DNA of 64,000 bases, from assembly GCF_018502385.1 (NCBI RefSeq), contig NZ_CP075523.1:248001-312000 (forward strand). Reading direction: 5' to 3'. A program made the translations under genes and the position numbers. How positions within the stretch are numbered: the first letter of the stretch is position 1; the number at the start of each line of letters is the position of its first letter. Source of the DNA: Synechococcus sp. LA31. GTDB taxonomy: Bacteria; Cyanobacteriota; Cyanobacteriia; PCC-6307; Cyanobiaceae. The notes below the pieces were generated by a model that was given only the letters and a program-made list of their open reading frames with translations, was not told where the DNA came from and did no database searches. Shown here one piece after another: positions 1 through 8,363 of this stretch.

Positions 1-2
1 TG

Positions 3-371
3 CTCGCCTCAGCTGCCCGGGCCGAACTGCCTCCTTCGGTCTACGGCCATGAGCAACGCCAGGCCCCCTACGCCCTGGAGCTGCTGGTGCGCAGCGTTCA
101 CACCAGCGGAGCCATCATCGAGGTGCAGGCCCAGGTGCTTGAGGTGCGGCGTCAACCGTCAGGTTCCCTGCTCACGCCTGGCGACCGCATTGCGGTGGTG
201 TACCCCGTGCCGCCGCCGCGCCCACAAGGTTGGGTAGGGCCCTCCCCCCTGCCGCGGGTGGAGCCAGGGGAACACGTGCCGGCCTGGTTAATCACGGATC
301 CGAATCGGCCGGCTGCTTACAAGCCTGCGGCCGGTGGGCGTTCCTTTGGCCCGTCGCTTGAACGGCAGTAG
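3..371 (+). CDS. C-terminal part of a secreted hypothetical protein (5' end outside window)
   Basis: An open frame runs from the window edge to a TAG stop, so the true start lies upstream. The visible 122 residues begin with LASAARAELPPS, which looks like the end of a signal peptide (small residues before a cleavage site). Next comes a predicted beta-rich stretch (LVRSVHTSGAIIEVQAQVLE) and a proline-rich middle (YPVPPPRPQGWVGPSPLP). I do not recognise the family. A GTG at 87 could be called as a start, but the frame stays open upstream with sensible sequence, so a truncated gene is more likely. It lies 46 bp before the methyltransferase gene on the same strand. Confidence 0.55.
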   Translation, partial: LASAARAELPPSVYGHEQRQAPYALELLVRSVHTSGAIIEVQAQVLEVRRQPSGSLLTPGDRIAVVYPVPPPRPQGWVGPSPLPRVEPGEHVPAWLITDPNRPAAYKPAAGGRSFGPSLERQ

Positions 372-417
372 GTGCTGTTCCCTACGGTTTACGAAACCAT
401 CGCGAGCCCGGGGATTG

Positions 418-1479
418 ATGCAGGAGCTGGTGCAGGCCTACTACGGCCAGGAGCTGCAGAGCAGTGCTGATCTCAAAACGAGCGCCTGCTGCGACGCCGA
501 TGCCGTTCCCGCTTGGTTGAAGCCCTTCCTGGCCAAGGTGCACCCCGACGTGAGCAGCCGCTATTACGGCTGCGGTTTGGTGTGTCCGCCTCTCCTGGAA
601 GGCTGCCGCATCCTGGATCTGGGCAGCGGGAGCGGCCGCGATGTGTATCTGCTGGCCCAGCTCGTGGGCGAACGCGGAGAGGTTGTCGGTGTCGACATGA
701 CCCCGGAGCAGTTGGCGGTGGCCCGTGAGCATCAGGCCTTCCATGCCGAGCAGTTCGGCTACGCCAATGTGCGCTTCCTTGAGGGGCAGATCGAGCAGCT
801 GGAGGAGCTTGATCTCGAGCCTGGAAGCTTCGATGTGATCGTGAGCAACTGTGTGCTCAACCTTTCCACCGATAAACCGGCGGTGCTGCGCGGTGCCAAG
901 CGGCTGCTTAAACCTGGTGGTGAGTTTTATTTCTCTGATGTGTATGCGGATCGGCGTTTACCTGCAGCTGTGCAGAGCCATCCGGTGCTCTACGGCGAAT
1001 GTCTTGGTGGCGCCCTGTACTGGAACGACTTTCTGCGCATGGCGCGCTCCGCAGGCTTTCACGATCCGCGTCTGGTGAGTGATCGCCCCTTGGAGATCAC
1101 GGCATCTGAGTTGGCCGCGCTGGTGGGTGAAGCGCGCTTCTTCTCGGCCACCTACCGCCTGTTCAACATCCCTGAGCTGGAGGATGCCTGCGAAGACCAT
1201 GGCCAGGCCGTGATCTACCGCGGCTCCATCGCCGAATCACCCACCAAGCTTGTCTTGGATCAGCACCACAGCATCGAAGCCGGCAAGGTGTTCCCGGTGT
1301 GTGGCAACACCTATCGGATGCTTCAGCAAACGCGCTTTGCAGAGCACTTCAGCTTCATCGGTGATTTCGATCGCCACTTCGGTCTGTTTGAAGGTTGCGG
1401 CAGTGCCATTCCGTTTGACACCGCCGCCTCAGCCTCAGCGGCCGATGAGAGCCTCAGCCAAAGAACCCCTTGCTGTTGA
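418..1479 (+). CDS. arsM: Arsenite S-adenosylmethyltransferase-like protein (ArsM family)
   Basis: Class I SAM-dependent methyltransferase of 353 residues. Motif I (DLGSGSGRD) is at residues 67-75 and the acidic ribose-binding loop (VGVDMTPEQ) follows at about 91. Cysteines at 24/25, 52, 145 and 195 match the arsenic-binding pattern of algal ArsM enzymes; the 50-residue spacing between the last two equals that of the family. ArsM methylates trivalent arsenic to methylated forms in the cytosol. An extra C-terminal domain of about 110 residues ends in a CC pair, which could also bind metalloid. ATG at 418 is chosen; the frame extends to 334 but without family-like sequence. The 3' end overlaps a small convergent gene by 26 bp. 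Arsenic as substrate is inferred from the cysteine pattern. Confidence 0.8.
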   Translation: MQELVQAYYGQELQSSADLKTSACCDADAVPAWLKPFLAKVHPDVSSRYYGCGLVCPPLLEGCRILDLGSGSGRDVYLLAQLVGERGEVVGVDMTPEQLAVAREHQAFHAEQFGYANVRFLEGQIEQLEELDLEPGSFDVIVSNCVLNLSTDKPAVLRGAKRLLKPGGEFYFSDVYADRRLPAAVQSHPVLYGECLGGALYWNDFLRMARSAGFHDPRLVSDRPLEITASELAALVGEARFFSATYRLFNIPELEDACEDHGQAVIYRGSIAESPTKLVLDQHHSIEAGKVFPVCGNTYRMLQQTRFAEHFSFIGDFDRHFGLFEGCGSAIPFDTAASASAADESLSQRTPCC

Positions 1480-1609
1480 GCCAGAGCCCTAGCGCCAACA
1501 TCGGCACAAACACAGCCCCTGCAATCTGCAGCTTGATGGTGAGAGCTTTGGGGCTGGATTGGCTTGGCTGTGCAGCCGGAGCTTTTTTCTTGTTGGTGGT
1601 GTTGGCCAT
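1454..1609 (-). CDS. Small single-span membrane protein, 51 aa
   Basis: Reverse-strand ORF of 51 residues starting at ATG 1609. The N-terminus is basic and polar (MANTTNKKKAPAAQ) and is followed by one predicted transmembrane helix, roughly LQIAGAVFVPMLALGLWL at residues 27-44, with a short tail ending NSKGFFG. This lysine-rich head plus single helix is typical of small cyanobacterial membrane proteins of unknown role. Its stop lies inside the 3' end of the convergent arsM-like gene (26 bp overlap). It lies 31 bp beyond the stop of the nitroreductase gene, which reads the same way, so the two may be co-transcribed. No function can be assigned. Confidence 0.55.
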   Translation of the reverse strand: MANTTNKKKAPAAQPSQSSPKALTIKLQIAGAVFVPMLALGLWLNSKGFFG

Positions 1610-1640
1610 GGGAGCGGGGTATCGGGGCGTTGGCGGCTGA

Positions 1641-2288
1641 TCAGCGATGTTCGATTAGATCGGCTGCCGAGTAGCGCACTTTTGCGAGGCTTGCGTATTT
1701 GTCGCTTGCGCTGCGGTAGCCGCAGGCGCACACCACGCAGCTCTGATACTCGCTGTTCTCCAGGCCAAGGATGCGGTCGTAGTCAGCTGGGCTGAAACCC
1801 TCAATTGCACAGGTGTCCACACCGAGCAGGGCCGCACTGGTGAGCAGGTTGCCTAGGGCGATGTACACCTGATTGCCAGCCCACTGGCCGATCTTTTGGC
1901 TGCGGGGGCCATCAATTAGATCCACCTGGATCATTTGGCGGTAGCCATCGAGCAGGTTGGCCTCAATACCGCGGGTGGTGGCCGTGGCCTCGATGAGTCG
2001 ATCGGCGTCAGCGGCCGTGATCGTGCGCTTGTTCAGCAGCACCACCAGGTGGGAGCAGTCGGTGATCTGGCTTTGGTTCCAGGAATGGGGCCGCAGTTCG
2101 CTGCGGATCGCCGCATCGGTGATCACGAGAAATTTCCAGGGCTGCAGCCCGTAGCTCGAAGCGGTGAGCACCAGGGATTGCTCGAGGCTGGCCCAGGTGG
2201 CGGAATCGATCTGGCGACCTGCTTCAAAAGCCTTGGTGGCGTAGCGCCACTGCAGCGCGTTCAGAAGGGTTTCGGAGCTGGCAGCCAT
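1641..2288 (-). CDS. Nitroreductase family NAD(P)H-dependent oxidoreductase
   Basis: A 215-residue FMN-dependent nitroreductase-fold protein, similar in length to the NfsB group. The N-terminal WRYATKAF motif resembles the family's FMN phosphate-binding arginine region (RRSxRxF). The SSYGLQPWKFLVI stretch at about 43-55 is the typical xxSxxNxQPWxFxVV block, and a C-terminal GxDTCAIEGFSPADYDRILGL segment is also family-typical. Such enzymes reduce nitro compounds or quinones using NAD(P)H in the cytosol; the physiological substrate cannot be told from sequence. ATG 2288 is the start. The next gene in this direction is the small membrane protein at 1454-1609. Confidence 0.85.
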   Translation of the reverse strand: MAASSETLLNALQWRYATKAFEAGRQIDSATWASLEQSLVLTASSYGLQPWKFLVITDAAIRSELRPHSWNQSQITDCSHLVVLLNKRTITAADADRLIEATATTRGIEANLLDGYRQMIQVDLIDGPRSQKIGQWAGNQVYIALGNLLTSAALLGVDTCAIEGFSPADYDRILGLENSEYQSCVVCACGYRSASDKYASLAKVRYSAADLIEHR

Positions 2289-2348
2289 CCGGAATCAAGC
2301 CCAAGGCGGTGGTGAGCGCATTCTCCGTCTTGGTGGATCAGCCATGCG

Positions 2349-2372
2349 AAAAGCCCCAGCTTGCGCCGGGGC
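2349..2372 (-). terminator. Rho-independent terminator after the L,D-transpeptidase gene
   Basis: Read on the minus strand, a GCCCC / GGGGC stem with a short loop is followed by TTTT. It lies 120 bp past the stop of the L,D-transpeptidase gene. The stretch 2289-2492 holds no other recognisable feature. Confidence 0.65.
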
Positions 2373-2492
2373 GGGGGGTGTGAGGAATGGTGCATCTCAG
2401 TGAGGTGCCCCATTGCCGCCGGCTTGGAGCAGTGGGGCGCTGGTGGCCGCGCCGTCACCTCGGCGGTAGTCCATCCCTAGCCACGCTGGTGC

Positions 2493-3002
2493 TTACTGGG
2501 CAACAACCAGGGTGTTGGTGCCGCTGCGGCGCACCAGATCTGCCAGGGCGTGCATGTCGTTGGAGCGGATCAGGCCGATGCAGCCTGCGGTGCCGCTGTT
2601 CCAGTTGCGGCCGGCGCTGGGGTCGAGGTGGATGCCCAGTACGCGCCGGCCGGTGGTGAATTCCGGTTCGATGCCGATCCAGATCGGGCCCAGCTCCCTG
2701 GGGCCTTGGCGGCCGAGGGGCTCGATGGCGCCGATGCGATAGCTGCCTACAGGAAGGGGCGCCTCGCTACCCATCCGGTCGCGATTGGCGCTCTGCCGGT
2801 CGGCCCGGCCACTCACCGCATCGAAATGGCGGTCGGGTTCCCCAGGAATCTGCAGTCGAAGGTCCCAGATGGGATCACCAGTGCGCGGCAGACGGCGTGT
2901 TGTGCGCGCCAGCGTGAGCAAGGGGATGGGCTGCAGCTCCGCCGGTGGCGAGGCAAGCCCCACCTGCACGGCGGAGGCGGCGAGCAGCATCGGTAGGGCC
3001 AT
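2493..3002 (-). CDS. Secreted L,D-transpeptidase (YkuD / ErfK family)
   Basis: A 169-residue protein. An N-terminal signal peptide (MALPMLLAASAVQVGLA) implies an extracytoplasmic place of action. The C-terminal half carries the YkuD signature H-x(n)-S-x-G-C: IHLDPSAGRNWNSGTAGCIGL, with the catalytic Cys followed by IGL. L,D-transpeptidases form 3-3 peptidoglycan crosslinks or attach proteins to the cell wall. It is shorter than many family members and has no LysM or other binding domain. ATG 3002 is preferred over the TTG directly upstream. A terminator follows at 2349-2372. Confidence 0.85.
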   Translation of the reverse strand: MALPMLLAASAVQVGLASPPAELQPIPLLTLARTTRRLPRTGDPIWDLRLQIPGEPDRHFDAVSGRADRQSANRDRMGSEAPLPVGSYRIGAIEPLGRQGPRELGPIWIGIEPEFTTGRRVLGIHLDPSAGRNWNSGTAGCIGLIRSNDMHALADLVRRSGTNTLVVAQ

Positions 3003-3092
3003 CAAGCGTCACCAGCGCGAAGCTGATGACAACTAGGCGTGATTGTTTTGCTCTAGTGAAACGAAATCCGGTTGGGCGGCTGGCACCCGCCC

Positions 3093-3434
3093 CTAGAAGC
3101 CGTAGGGCAGGCAGGCCTGCTGCACATCGGCCACCGAAGCCATCACCTCGGTAGGCACCGCATCCCGCATTGGCAGCAGCTTGATCACGGCCTCCAGCTC
3201 GCTGATCTCCTCTTTGCACAGGTGGGAGCTGTTGGCGTAGGCAGGGTTGCTTTTCAGGGCGTTCACCCGCGCTTCCGCCTGACGGCAGGACTGGGCGCTG
3301 CTGCTTTCGATGCAGGCCTGGACGCCGCTCTCCAGCGCCCACAGGCTCTGGCCAGCGGCGGCTGGACCTGCCCCGAGCACCACAAGGACAGCAAGGGCTC
3401 GGTTCAGCGGGCGTTGCGGGGAGAGGGTGAACAT
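3093..3434 (-). CDS. Secreted hypothetical protein with four cysteines
   Basis: A 113-residue protein with a clear signal peptide (basic MFTLSPQRPLNRA, hydrophobic LAVLVVLGAG, cleavage near AAAGQ). The mature part is a small helical domain with four cysteines (VQACIESS, AQSCRQAE, HLCKEE, QQACLPYGF) that could form two disulfides outside the cytoplasm. The pattern resembles small periplasmic proteins found only in picocyanobacteria, but I do not recognise a named family. It lies 90 bp upstream of the L,D-transpeptidase gene on the same strand and could share its transcript. Confidence 0.6.
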   Translation of the reverse strand: MFTLSPQRPLNRALAVLVVLGAGPAAAGQSLWALESGVQACIESSSAQSCRQAEARVNALKSNPAYANSSHLCKEEISELEAVIKLLPMRDAVPTEVMASVADVQQACLPYGF

Positions 3435-3500
3435 TGATCGGCTCCGGTCGCCACCGATTGTGGCGTCGTTGCTGACATCGCGCCTGCCCCTGGCCAGCTT

Positions 3501-4409
3501 GTGGTCAGCTCACCCACGCCTGTGGCTGATCACCAGCACCGCCTCAGCCATCCCTACCGCATCACCAGCGGCGATGGCTTTCAGCTCCATCAGATTGATC
3601 CCGGCAGCACCGATCACACCCAGATCAGTGACAAACACGCCGCTGAGGCTGCTCTGGCCAATGGGGTGGAGCGCATGGCCGAGCTGCAAGACAAGCTTTA
3701 TGCCCAGGACCGCTGGGCTCTGTTGCTGGTGTTTCAGGCGATGGATGCCGCCGGCAAGGACGGCACGATCAAACATGTGATGAGTGGGGTCAATCCCCAG
3801 GGCTGTCAGGTGAGTTCGTTCAAGGCACCTTCAGCCCTCGATCTCGATCACGATTATCTCTGGCGGGCTAATCAGTGCTTACCAGAGCGGGGCCGGATCG
3901 GCATTTTCAACCGCAGCTACTACGAGGAAACCCTCGTGGTGCGGGTGCACCCAGAGCTGCTGGCACGGCAGACCATCCCAGAGGTTCTCGTGGGCCACGA
4001 CATCTGGCAGCATCGCTTTCGTGACATTCGTCATTACGAGGATTACCTTAGTCGTAATGGCGTTGTGGTGCGCAAGTTTTTCTTGCATGTGTCGAAGCAG
4101 GAGCAGAAGCGTCGTTTCCTTGAGCGGTTGGAGAATCCCGAGAAGAACTGGAAGTTTTCGGCAGCGGATATTCGTGAGCGGGCCCACTGGGATGCCTATA
4201 TGGAGGCCTATGAGCAGATGATTCGCCACACCGCCTCAGAGCACTCTCCCTGGTATGTGGTGCCTGCCGATCACAAATGGTTCACCCGTCTAGTGGTGGC
4301 TGATGCGGTGATTGATGCGCTGGAGTCGCTCCATCTGGGTTATCCAACAGTGAACGACCAGGCCCGGCGCGCCCTCGCCGAAGCTCATCAGCAACTTTTG
4401 AACGAATAA
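3501..4409 (+). CDS. ppk2: Polyphosphate kinase 2 family protein
   Basis: A 302-residue cytosolic PPK2 protein. The Walker A-like motif DAAGKDGT lies at 82-89, the Walker B-type segment GRIGIFNRSYYE at 131-142, and a lid module rich in Arg/Lys (KQEQKRRFLERLENPEKNWKF) follows. PPK2 enzymes transfer phosphate between polyphosphate and nucleotides; the single-domain length fits the class that phosphorylates NDP or NMP from polyphosphate. The start is GTG 3501; the first 35 residues are variable in the family. It converges on the channel gene 10 bp downstream. Which nucleotide it uses cannot be read from sequence alone. Confidence 0.9.
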   Translation: MVSSPTPVADHQHRLSHPYRITSGDGFQLHQIDPGSTDHTQISDKHAAEAALANGVERMAELQDKLYAQDRWALLLVFQAMDAAGKDGTIKHVMSGVNPQGCQVSSFKAPSALDLDHDYLWRANQCLPERGRIGIFNRSYYEETLVVRVHPELLARQTIPEVLVGHDIWQHRFRDIRHYEDYLSRNGVVVRKFFLHVSKQEQKRRFLERLENPEKNWKFSAADIRERAHWDAYMEAYEQMIRHTASEHSPWYVVPADHKWFTRLVVADAVIDALESLHLGYPTVNDQARRALAEAHQQLLNE

Positions 4410-4419
4410 CAATCCAGGC

Positions 4420-5502
4420 TCAGCTGACCGCTCGACCGAGAATTAGCAGGCAAAGGGCTCCGGTGATTGTGGTGATCTGATAAACCAAATCAACCCGGTT
4501 GATGCGGTCCATCACTTGAGTGTGCTCGGCCTCTGGTGCACGGCTGATCAGATTCGTACCCCACACGAACAGCCAGAATTCAGCTGTTGCCACCAGATAA
4601 CCGAATAGATACAGTTTGTCGAGAAAGGTGAGGTAATCGAGGGCAGGTAATTGAGAGTGTGCACCTTCCTGCAGAAACACCAGGGTGAGTAGGGCCGTTG
4701 AGGGGATCGCCAGGCGGAGGTCGTTGAGATTGCCCTCTAGATTGGGTGCCAAGAGCAGGATCACCATCACCGCTAGCCAGGGCAACACGAAGCGATAAAA
4801 CGCAGCCCAGCCATTGGTTCGGTAGTTGATCTCAAAGGTGGCCATGCTGTAATCACCCGCATTGGCGACGCCTTCTTCGCCAAAGCCTGTGGTGTAGGAG
4901 TGAATGGCACTGGAACTGGTGGCTCCTTCTACTGCGTAGCCGTTGAGATTTACGGAATCACCCTTGAGTTCTGCATTGCTCACCTTTGGCACCAGTACCA
5001 CTCCCTCAGAGCCCATGGAAAATTGGGATGGACGTGTCTCAAGCATGATCGGAAGCTCCAGGCTTTCGAATGGAAAATTGCGCAGGTTCTGCCGATTGTC
5101 GTAGAATTTGCTTGAAAATCGGAACAGCTGTAAGTAACGCCCGCCCGGCAGGGCTAGAGGTTCGTTGCTATCGAGCTCGAGTTGTGCGTCATAGCTCTCC
5201 ACCTGATTCACCAGCTCCACAAGTTCTGTCAGTGGAATCTGATCAGCCGCAATCAATTGTTGGATGGTTTCGGGCCATTTCAGCCAAAACCATCCCTCGG
5301 CTGAGAAAGTTTTGTCTTTGAGCGAAAGATTGTAGATATTTTTGATATGCATGCCCACCTCGATCTGGCGGGTGGCCGGCACCACAGGTGCCGGCTTCAG
5401 CTGTGGGTTGGGGTCTTCGGCGCTGCCCAAGGTGGAGATGCTGAAGATCACTACCACCACCAGGCTGATCAAGCCGGCCAGCCAAGACCGTTTGAGCTTC
5501 AT
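4420..5502 (-). CDS. Prokaryotic pentameric ligand-gated ion channel (Cys-loop receptor family)
   Basis: 360 residues. A signal peptide (1-27) is followed by a beta-rich extracellular domain with pLGIC landmarks: VGMHIKNIYNLSLKDKTFSAEGWFWLKW near 49-76 and NFPFES at 142-147, the place of the canonical FPxD loop but without the flanking cysteines, as in bacterial homologues. Four predicted helices follow: M1 about 235-252, M2 about 263-277, M3 about 297-315 and M4 about 337-357. The family-typical LPALDYLTFLDK lies between M2 and M3. The M3-M4 loop is short, as in GLIC and ELIC. The product should be a homopentameric channel in the cytoplasmic membrane; ligand and ion selectivity are unknown. 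Start ATG 5502. Confidence 0.75.
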   Translation of the reverse strand: MKLKRSWLAGLISLVVVVIFSISTLGSAEDPNPQLKPAPVVPATRQIEVGMHIKNIYNLSLKDKTFSAEGWFWLKWPETIQQLIAADQIPLTELVELVNQVESYDAQLELDSNEPLALPGGRYLQLFRFSSKFYDNRQNLRNFPFESLELPIMLETRPSQFSMGSEGVVLVPKVSNAELKGDSVNLNGYAVEGATSSSAIHSYTTGFGEEGVANAGDYSMATFEINYRTNGWAAFYRFVLPWLAVMVILLLAPNLEGNLNDLRLAIPSTALLTLVFLQEGAHSQLPALDYLTFLDKLYLFGYLVATAEFWLFVWGTNLISRAPEAEHTQVMDRINRVDLVYQITTITGALCLLILGRAVS

Positions 5503-5617
5503 TGCGCAGCCGGATCCCCTAAGGGGCTCAGGCTACGGGCGGTAGGGATGTGCTGACACGAGCGCTCCGCAGCGCGGCATGGCGGCGAACATGACCGCAT
5601 GTAAAGGAGATCACGAG

Positions 5618-6625
5618 ATGACCGAGACCAAGCGTTCGCTGGGCTGGCTGAAGAAGTTCATCCCTTCCGCCCTGCGTTCCGGCTCGGCTTCCACGCCCGC
5701 GCCTGTCGCTGATGTTCCTCAGGCGCCGTCTACATCCCCTTCGCGAGACCTGGCATCAACGGCCATGAACACCCACGTGGTGTTTCTGCCCCGTGACCCG
5801 CAGTGGGCCTACTGCTTCTGGGCCATCAGCGAGAGCGATCGCCACAAGGCCATCGAGGCTGGTGCCACCAGCTTGTGCCTGCGCGTGGCCGATGTCACCG
5901 GCCTTGGCCTCGATCAATCCCGCCCCCACGCCTTGCAAGAGCTGGTGGTGGATCAGCACGCCAGCGAATGGTTTCTGCCCGTGCCGGTGGATGGGCGCGA
6001 CTACCGCGTCGAGCTGGGCTACCGCCTCCGTGGTGGCGGTTGGTATTCCCTGGCCTTTTCGGCTGTGGCCCAGGTGCCGTCCATGGAGCCCAGCCAGCGG
6101 GTGGCGGATGCCTTCGTGCCCTTCAGCCTTGATCAGCCGGTTGAAACCTCCACTCCTGAGGCGAGCGTGGGTGGCGGTGTAACCCACGAGCAGATCTATC
6201 AGATCGCCACGGCTGCCGGAACCCGCAGCCGCCGCGTGGGCTCCGAAATCCTGCATGAGTCAGAAGGTGGCCAGCAGGGGCTGCTCAATGATTCAGGCGC
6301 CGGCATCTGGGTCAGTGGCCGCAGCGAGTCTGGCAGCGGCCTCGTGCGGCAACGCTCTTTCTGGCTGGTGGCCGATGCTGAGCTGATCGTGTACGGCGCA
6401 ACTGATCCCAGCGCCAGCCTGTTCATCGGTGATCAGCAGGTCCCCCTCTCGACCGATGGCACCTTCCGGGTGCATGTGCCCTTCCGCGACGGACAACAGC
6501 TCTATCCCATTCGTGCCATTGCGGCCGACGGCGAGCAGGAGCGCTCGATCCGCTTGGAATTCGAGCGCACCACTCCCGAAGCCCGCGTGAATAGCCGCGA
6601 AGACGCCGTGGCTGAGTGGTTCTGA
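5618..6625 (+). CDS. DUF4912 domain protein
   Basis: A 335-residue cyanobacterial DUF4912 protein. After a variable Pro/Ser-rich N-terminus (about 1-50), the domain begins at NTHVVFLPRDPQWAYCFWAIS, followed by LRVADVTG, a WFLPVPVDGRDYRVELGYR stretch, and a second immunoglobulin-like segment in the C-terminal half (ELIVYGATDPSASLFIGDQQVPLSTDGTFRVHV). The role is unknown. The start at 5618 is fixed by an AGGAG at 5605-5609, eight bases upstream; the ATG at 5579 lacks such a site. It converges on rpaB with only 4 bp between the stop codons. Confidence 0.8.
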   Translation: MTETKRSLGWLKKFIPSALRSGSASTPAPVADVPQAPSTSPSRDLASTAMNTHVVFLPRDPQWAYCFWAISESDRHKAIEAGATSLCLRVADVTGLGLDQSRPHALQELVVDQHASEWFLPVPVDGRDYRVELGYRLRGGGWYSLAFSAVAQVPSMEPSQRVADAFVPFSLDQPVETSTPEASVGGGVTHEQIYQIATAAGTRSRRVGSEILHESEGGQQGLLNDSGAGIWVSGRSESGSGLVRQRSFWLVADAELIVYGATDPSASLFIGDQQVPLSTDGTFRVHVPFRDGQQLYPIRAIAADGEQERSIRLEFERTTPEARVNSREDAVAEWF

Positions 6626-6629
6626 ACCC

Positions 6630-7394
6630 TCAGGCCACGTCGACGGTTTGGGCGATCCGCTGGAACATATAGCCCATACCCCGAGCTGTGAGGATCAGCT
6701 CGGGGTTTTCTGGATCGTGCTCGAGCTTGGCCCGCAGTCTGGAGATGTGCACATCCACCACTCGGCTATCAGAGGCGCGCTCAGGTTTGTAGCCCCACAC
6801 CTTCTCCAGCATGTCGAGGCGGCTGATTGGCTCACCTGATCGGCTGATCAGTAGCTCCAGCAGATTGAATTCCATGCCGGTGAGACGGATGCGTTCATCG
6901 CTTCGGAATGCTTGGCGGCGGTTGAAGTCAACGATCAGATCACCCACGACCACGACATTGGCGGCCTTTCCGCCCGCTCCCCCTGCGGCACCATTGCCGG
7001 TGTTGGCCCGGCGCATCACACAGCGGATGCGCGCTTCAAGCTCCTTGGGGCTGAACGGCTTCACCATGTAGTCGTCAGCGCCGAGCTGCAGGCCGGTGAT
7101 CCGATCCGCCACATCCCCCAGGGCGGTCAGCAGGATGATGGGAACTTCGGATTGAGCCCGAATCCGTTCCACCACCGCGAAGCCATCAAGCTCCGGCATC
7201 ATCACGTCGAGCACCACAAGATCGGGCTCAAAGCCGCGGAAGATCTCCAAGGCTTCAGCGCCGTTTTTGGCCGCCAGCACCTCATGGCCCTGCATGGCCA
7301 GACGGGTTTCGAGGATGCGGCGGATATTGGCCTCATCGTCAGCCACCAGGATCTTGAGCCCTTCATCCCGGCTGGATTCACTGATCTGGGTCAT
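6630..7394 (-). CDS. rpaB: OmpR-type response regulator RpaB
   Basis: A 254-residue response regulator. The receiver domain has the acidic pair DD (19-20), phospho-acceptor Asp63 in VVLDVMMPELDG, the switch segment LLTALGDVADRITGLQLGADDYMVKPFSPKELEARIR, and a C-terminal winged helix (LTGMEFNLLELLISRSGEPISR...DVHISRLRAKLE). The TALGDVADRITGL...VKPFSPKELEARIR block closely matches cyanobacterial RpaB, the high-light regulator that binds HLR1 sites upstream of hli and photosystem genes. A Gly/Ala-rich linker (GNGAAGGAGGKAA) joins the domains. ATG 7394 is chosen; the frame continues upstream without family-like sequence. A candidate HLR1 site precedes two hli genes at 21.5 kb. Confidence 0.9.
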   Translation of the reverse strand: MTQISESSRDEGLKILVADDEANIRRILETRLAMQGHEVLAAKNGAEALEIFRGFEPDLVVLDVMMPELDGFAVVERIRAQSEVPIILLTALGDVADRITGLQLGADDYMVKPFSPKELEARIRCVMRRANTGNGAAGGAGGKAANVVVVGDLIVDFNRRQAFRSDERIRLTGMEFNLLELLISRSGEPISRLDMLEKVWGYKPERASDSRVVDVHISRLRAKLEHDPENPELILTARGMGYMFQRIAQTVDVA

Positions 7395-7579
7395 TACTAC
7401 ACACCGTCTCTCCAGGCAGTGTCCCTTTGAAGCCAAGCGGAATGGGGTGAATCGGCTGAGGTTAGGGGCGACTGTTACATGGCAGCTCTGGCGCAACACC
7501 GGCACGGATATCCGTCATCTGGAGCACCCCCACTCGCTTCAAGGCACACCAGAATCATGGTGGGAACAGGGAAATAGAC

Positions 7580-7822
7580 ATGCAAGAGATGGTGTTCGAG
7601 CTTCTCAGTGATCAACCCGGGCATCTCCAGGCGCTGGAGCCCCGGTATCGGCTTCGCATCCAGGCCACCAACCTTGAGGAGCTGCAGCATGAGGCGCGTG
7701 AGGCCTTGATCGCCCAGTTCGGCCCTTCTCATGTGGCCTACAGGGTGAAGTTGCGTCGTTCGGTGCGGCATCAGACACATGGCCGCGCAGCGGCTGCCGG
7801 AACGACTGCAGTTTTCGGCTGA
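7580..7822 (+). CDS. Small conserved-looking hypothetical protein, 80 aa
   Basis: Reads MQEMVFELLSDQPGHLQALE with a compact alpha/beta pattern up to about residue 62 (RIQATNLEELQHEAREALIAQFG then VAYRVKLRRS). A disordered Ala/Gly-rich tail follows. The central part resembles small HicB-like or DUF1902-like folds, but no diagnostic residue is present and I assign no function. It is first in a + strand run with the next two genes (24 bp and 5 bp gaps). Confidence 0.5.
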   Translation: MQEMVFELLSDQPGHLQALEPRYRLRIQATNLEELQHEAREALIAQFGPSHVAYRVKLRRSVRHQTHGRAAAAGTTAVFG

Positions 7823-7845
7823 TCGGGGCAAAATGGCAGCACTTC

Positions 7846-8358
7846 ATGGTTCAGGCCTTGGCTCAGCCGGATCTGGTGCCGCTCTCCCAGCTGGAGAACG
7901 ACCTGGGCATCAGTCGGGTCGACCTGTTGCTCTTGCTGCGGCGTTTGGGGATTCAGCCGATCCGGCGCGGCATGCGCACGTTGCTCAGCGCTGATCAGGC
8001 TGAACAACTGGCGGCTCACGTTGGTAGTGGTGCGTCGCTGGAAACGATCACGGCTGAACTGGTGCTGGATGAACCAGGCCACGACAACCTGCCAGTGCCG
8101 GTGGGTGAGAGCTGGGGTGAAGCGGCCCGCTATGCCCAGTTGCGCCTGCTGCGCGAACGGCTTGAGATCCTGGAAACCCTGATGCGCAGCGGCATCGAGC
8201 TCGATAGCCGCCAGCTGTGCGATCTGCTGGAGTTGCGCCGTCTTCCGGCTGCTCAGCCATTGGATGACGGCTCGATGGGTTTTATCCGCTTGGGTCTCCA
8301 GTTTTCCCGCAGCCAGCGGCTGGGTCAGCGCAGCAGCTGGCGGATCGCCAAGATTTGA
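7846..8358 (+). CDS. Helix-turn-helix-like hypothetical protein
   Basis: 170 residues. The N-terminal part (LSQLENDLGISRVDLLLLLRRLGIQPIRRGMRTLLSADQAEQLAAHV, about 13-58) reads like a MerR-type or excisionase-type winged helix: an initial helix-turn-helix followed by a beta hairpin with RRGMRTLLS. A helical C-terminal region (RYAQLRLLRERLEILETLMRSGIELDSRQLCDLLELR) may dimerise. It could be a cytoplasmic DNA-binding regulator, but the function is inference from fold pattern only. Its stop is 5 bp before the DUF1345 gene, so co-transcription is likely. Confidence 0.55.
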   Translation: MVQALAQPDLVPLSQLENDLGISRVDLLLLLRRLGIQPIRRGMRTLLSADQAEQLAAHVGSGASLETITAELVLDEPGHDNLPVPVGESWGEAARYAQLRLLRERLEILETLMRSGIELDSRQLCDLLELRRLPAAQPLDDGSMGFIRLGLQFSRSQRLGQRSSWRIAKI

Positions 8359-8363
8359 ACACC

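Noticed and set aside
7465-7480. HLR1 half-site (GTTACATG) upstream of rpaB
   Set aside because: Only a single half-site; no second half at the required spacing.
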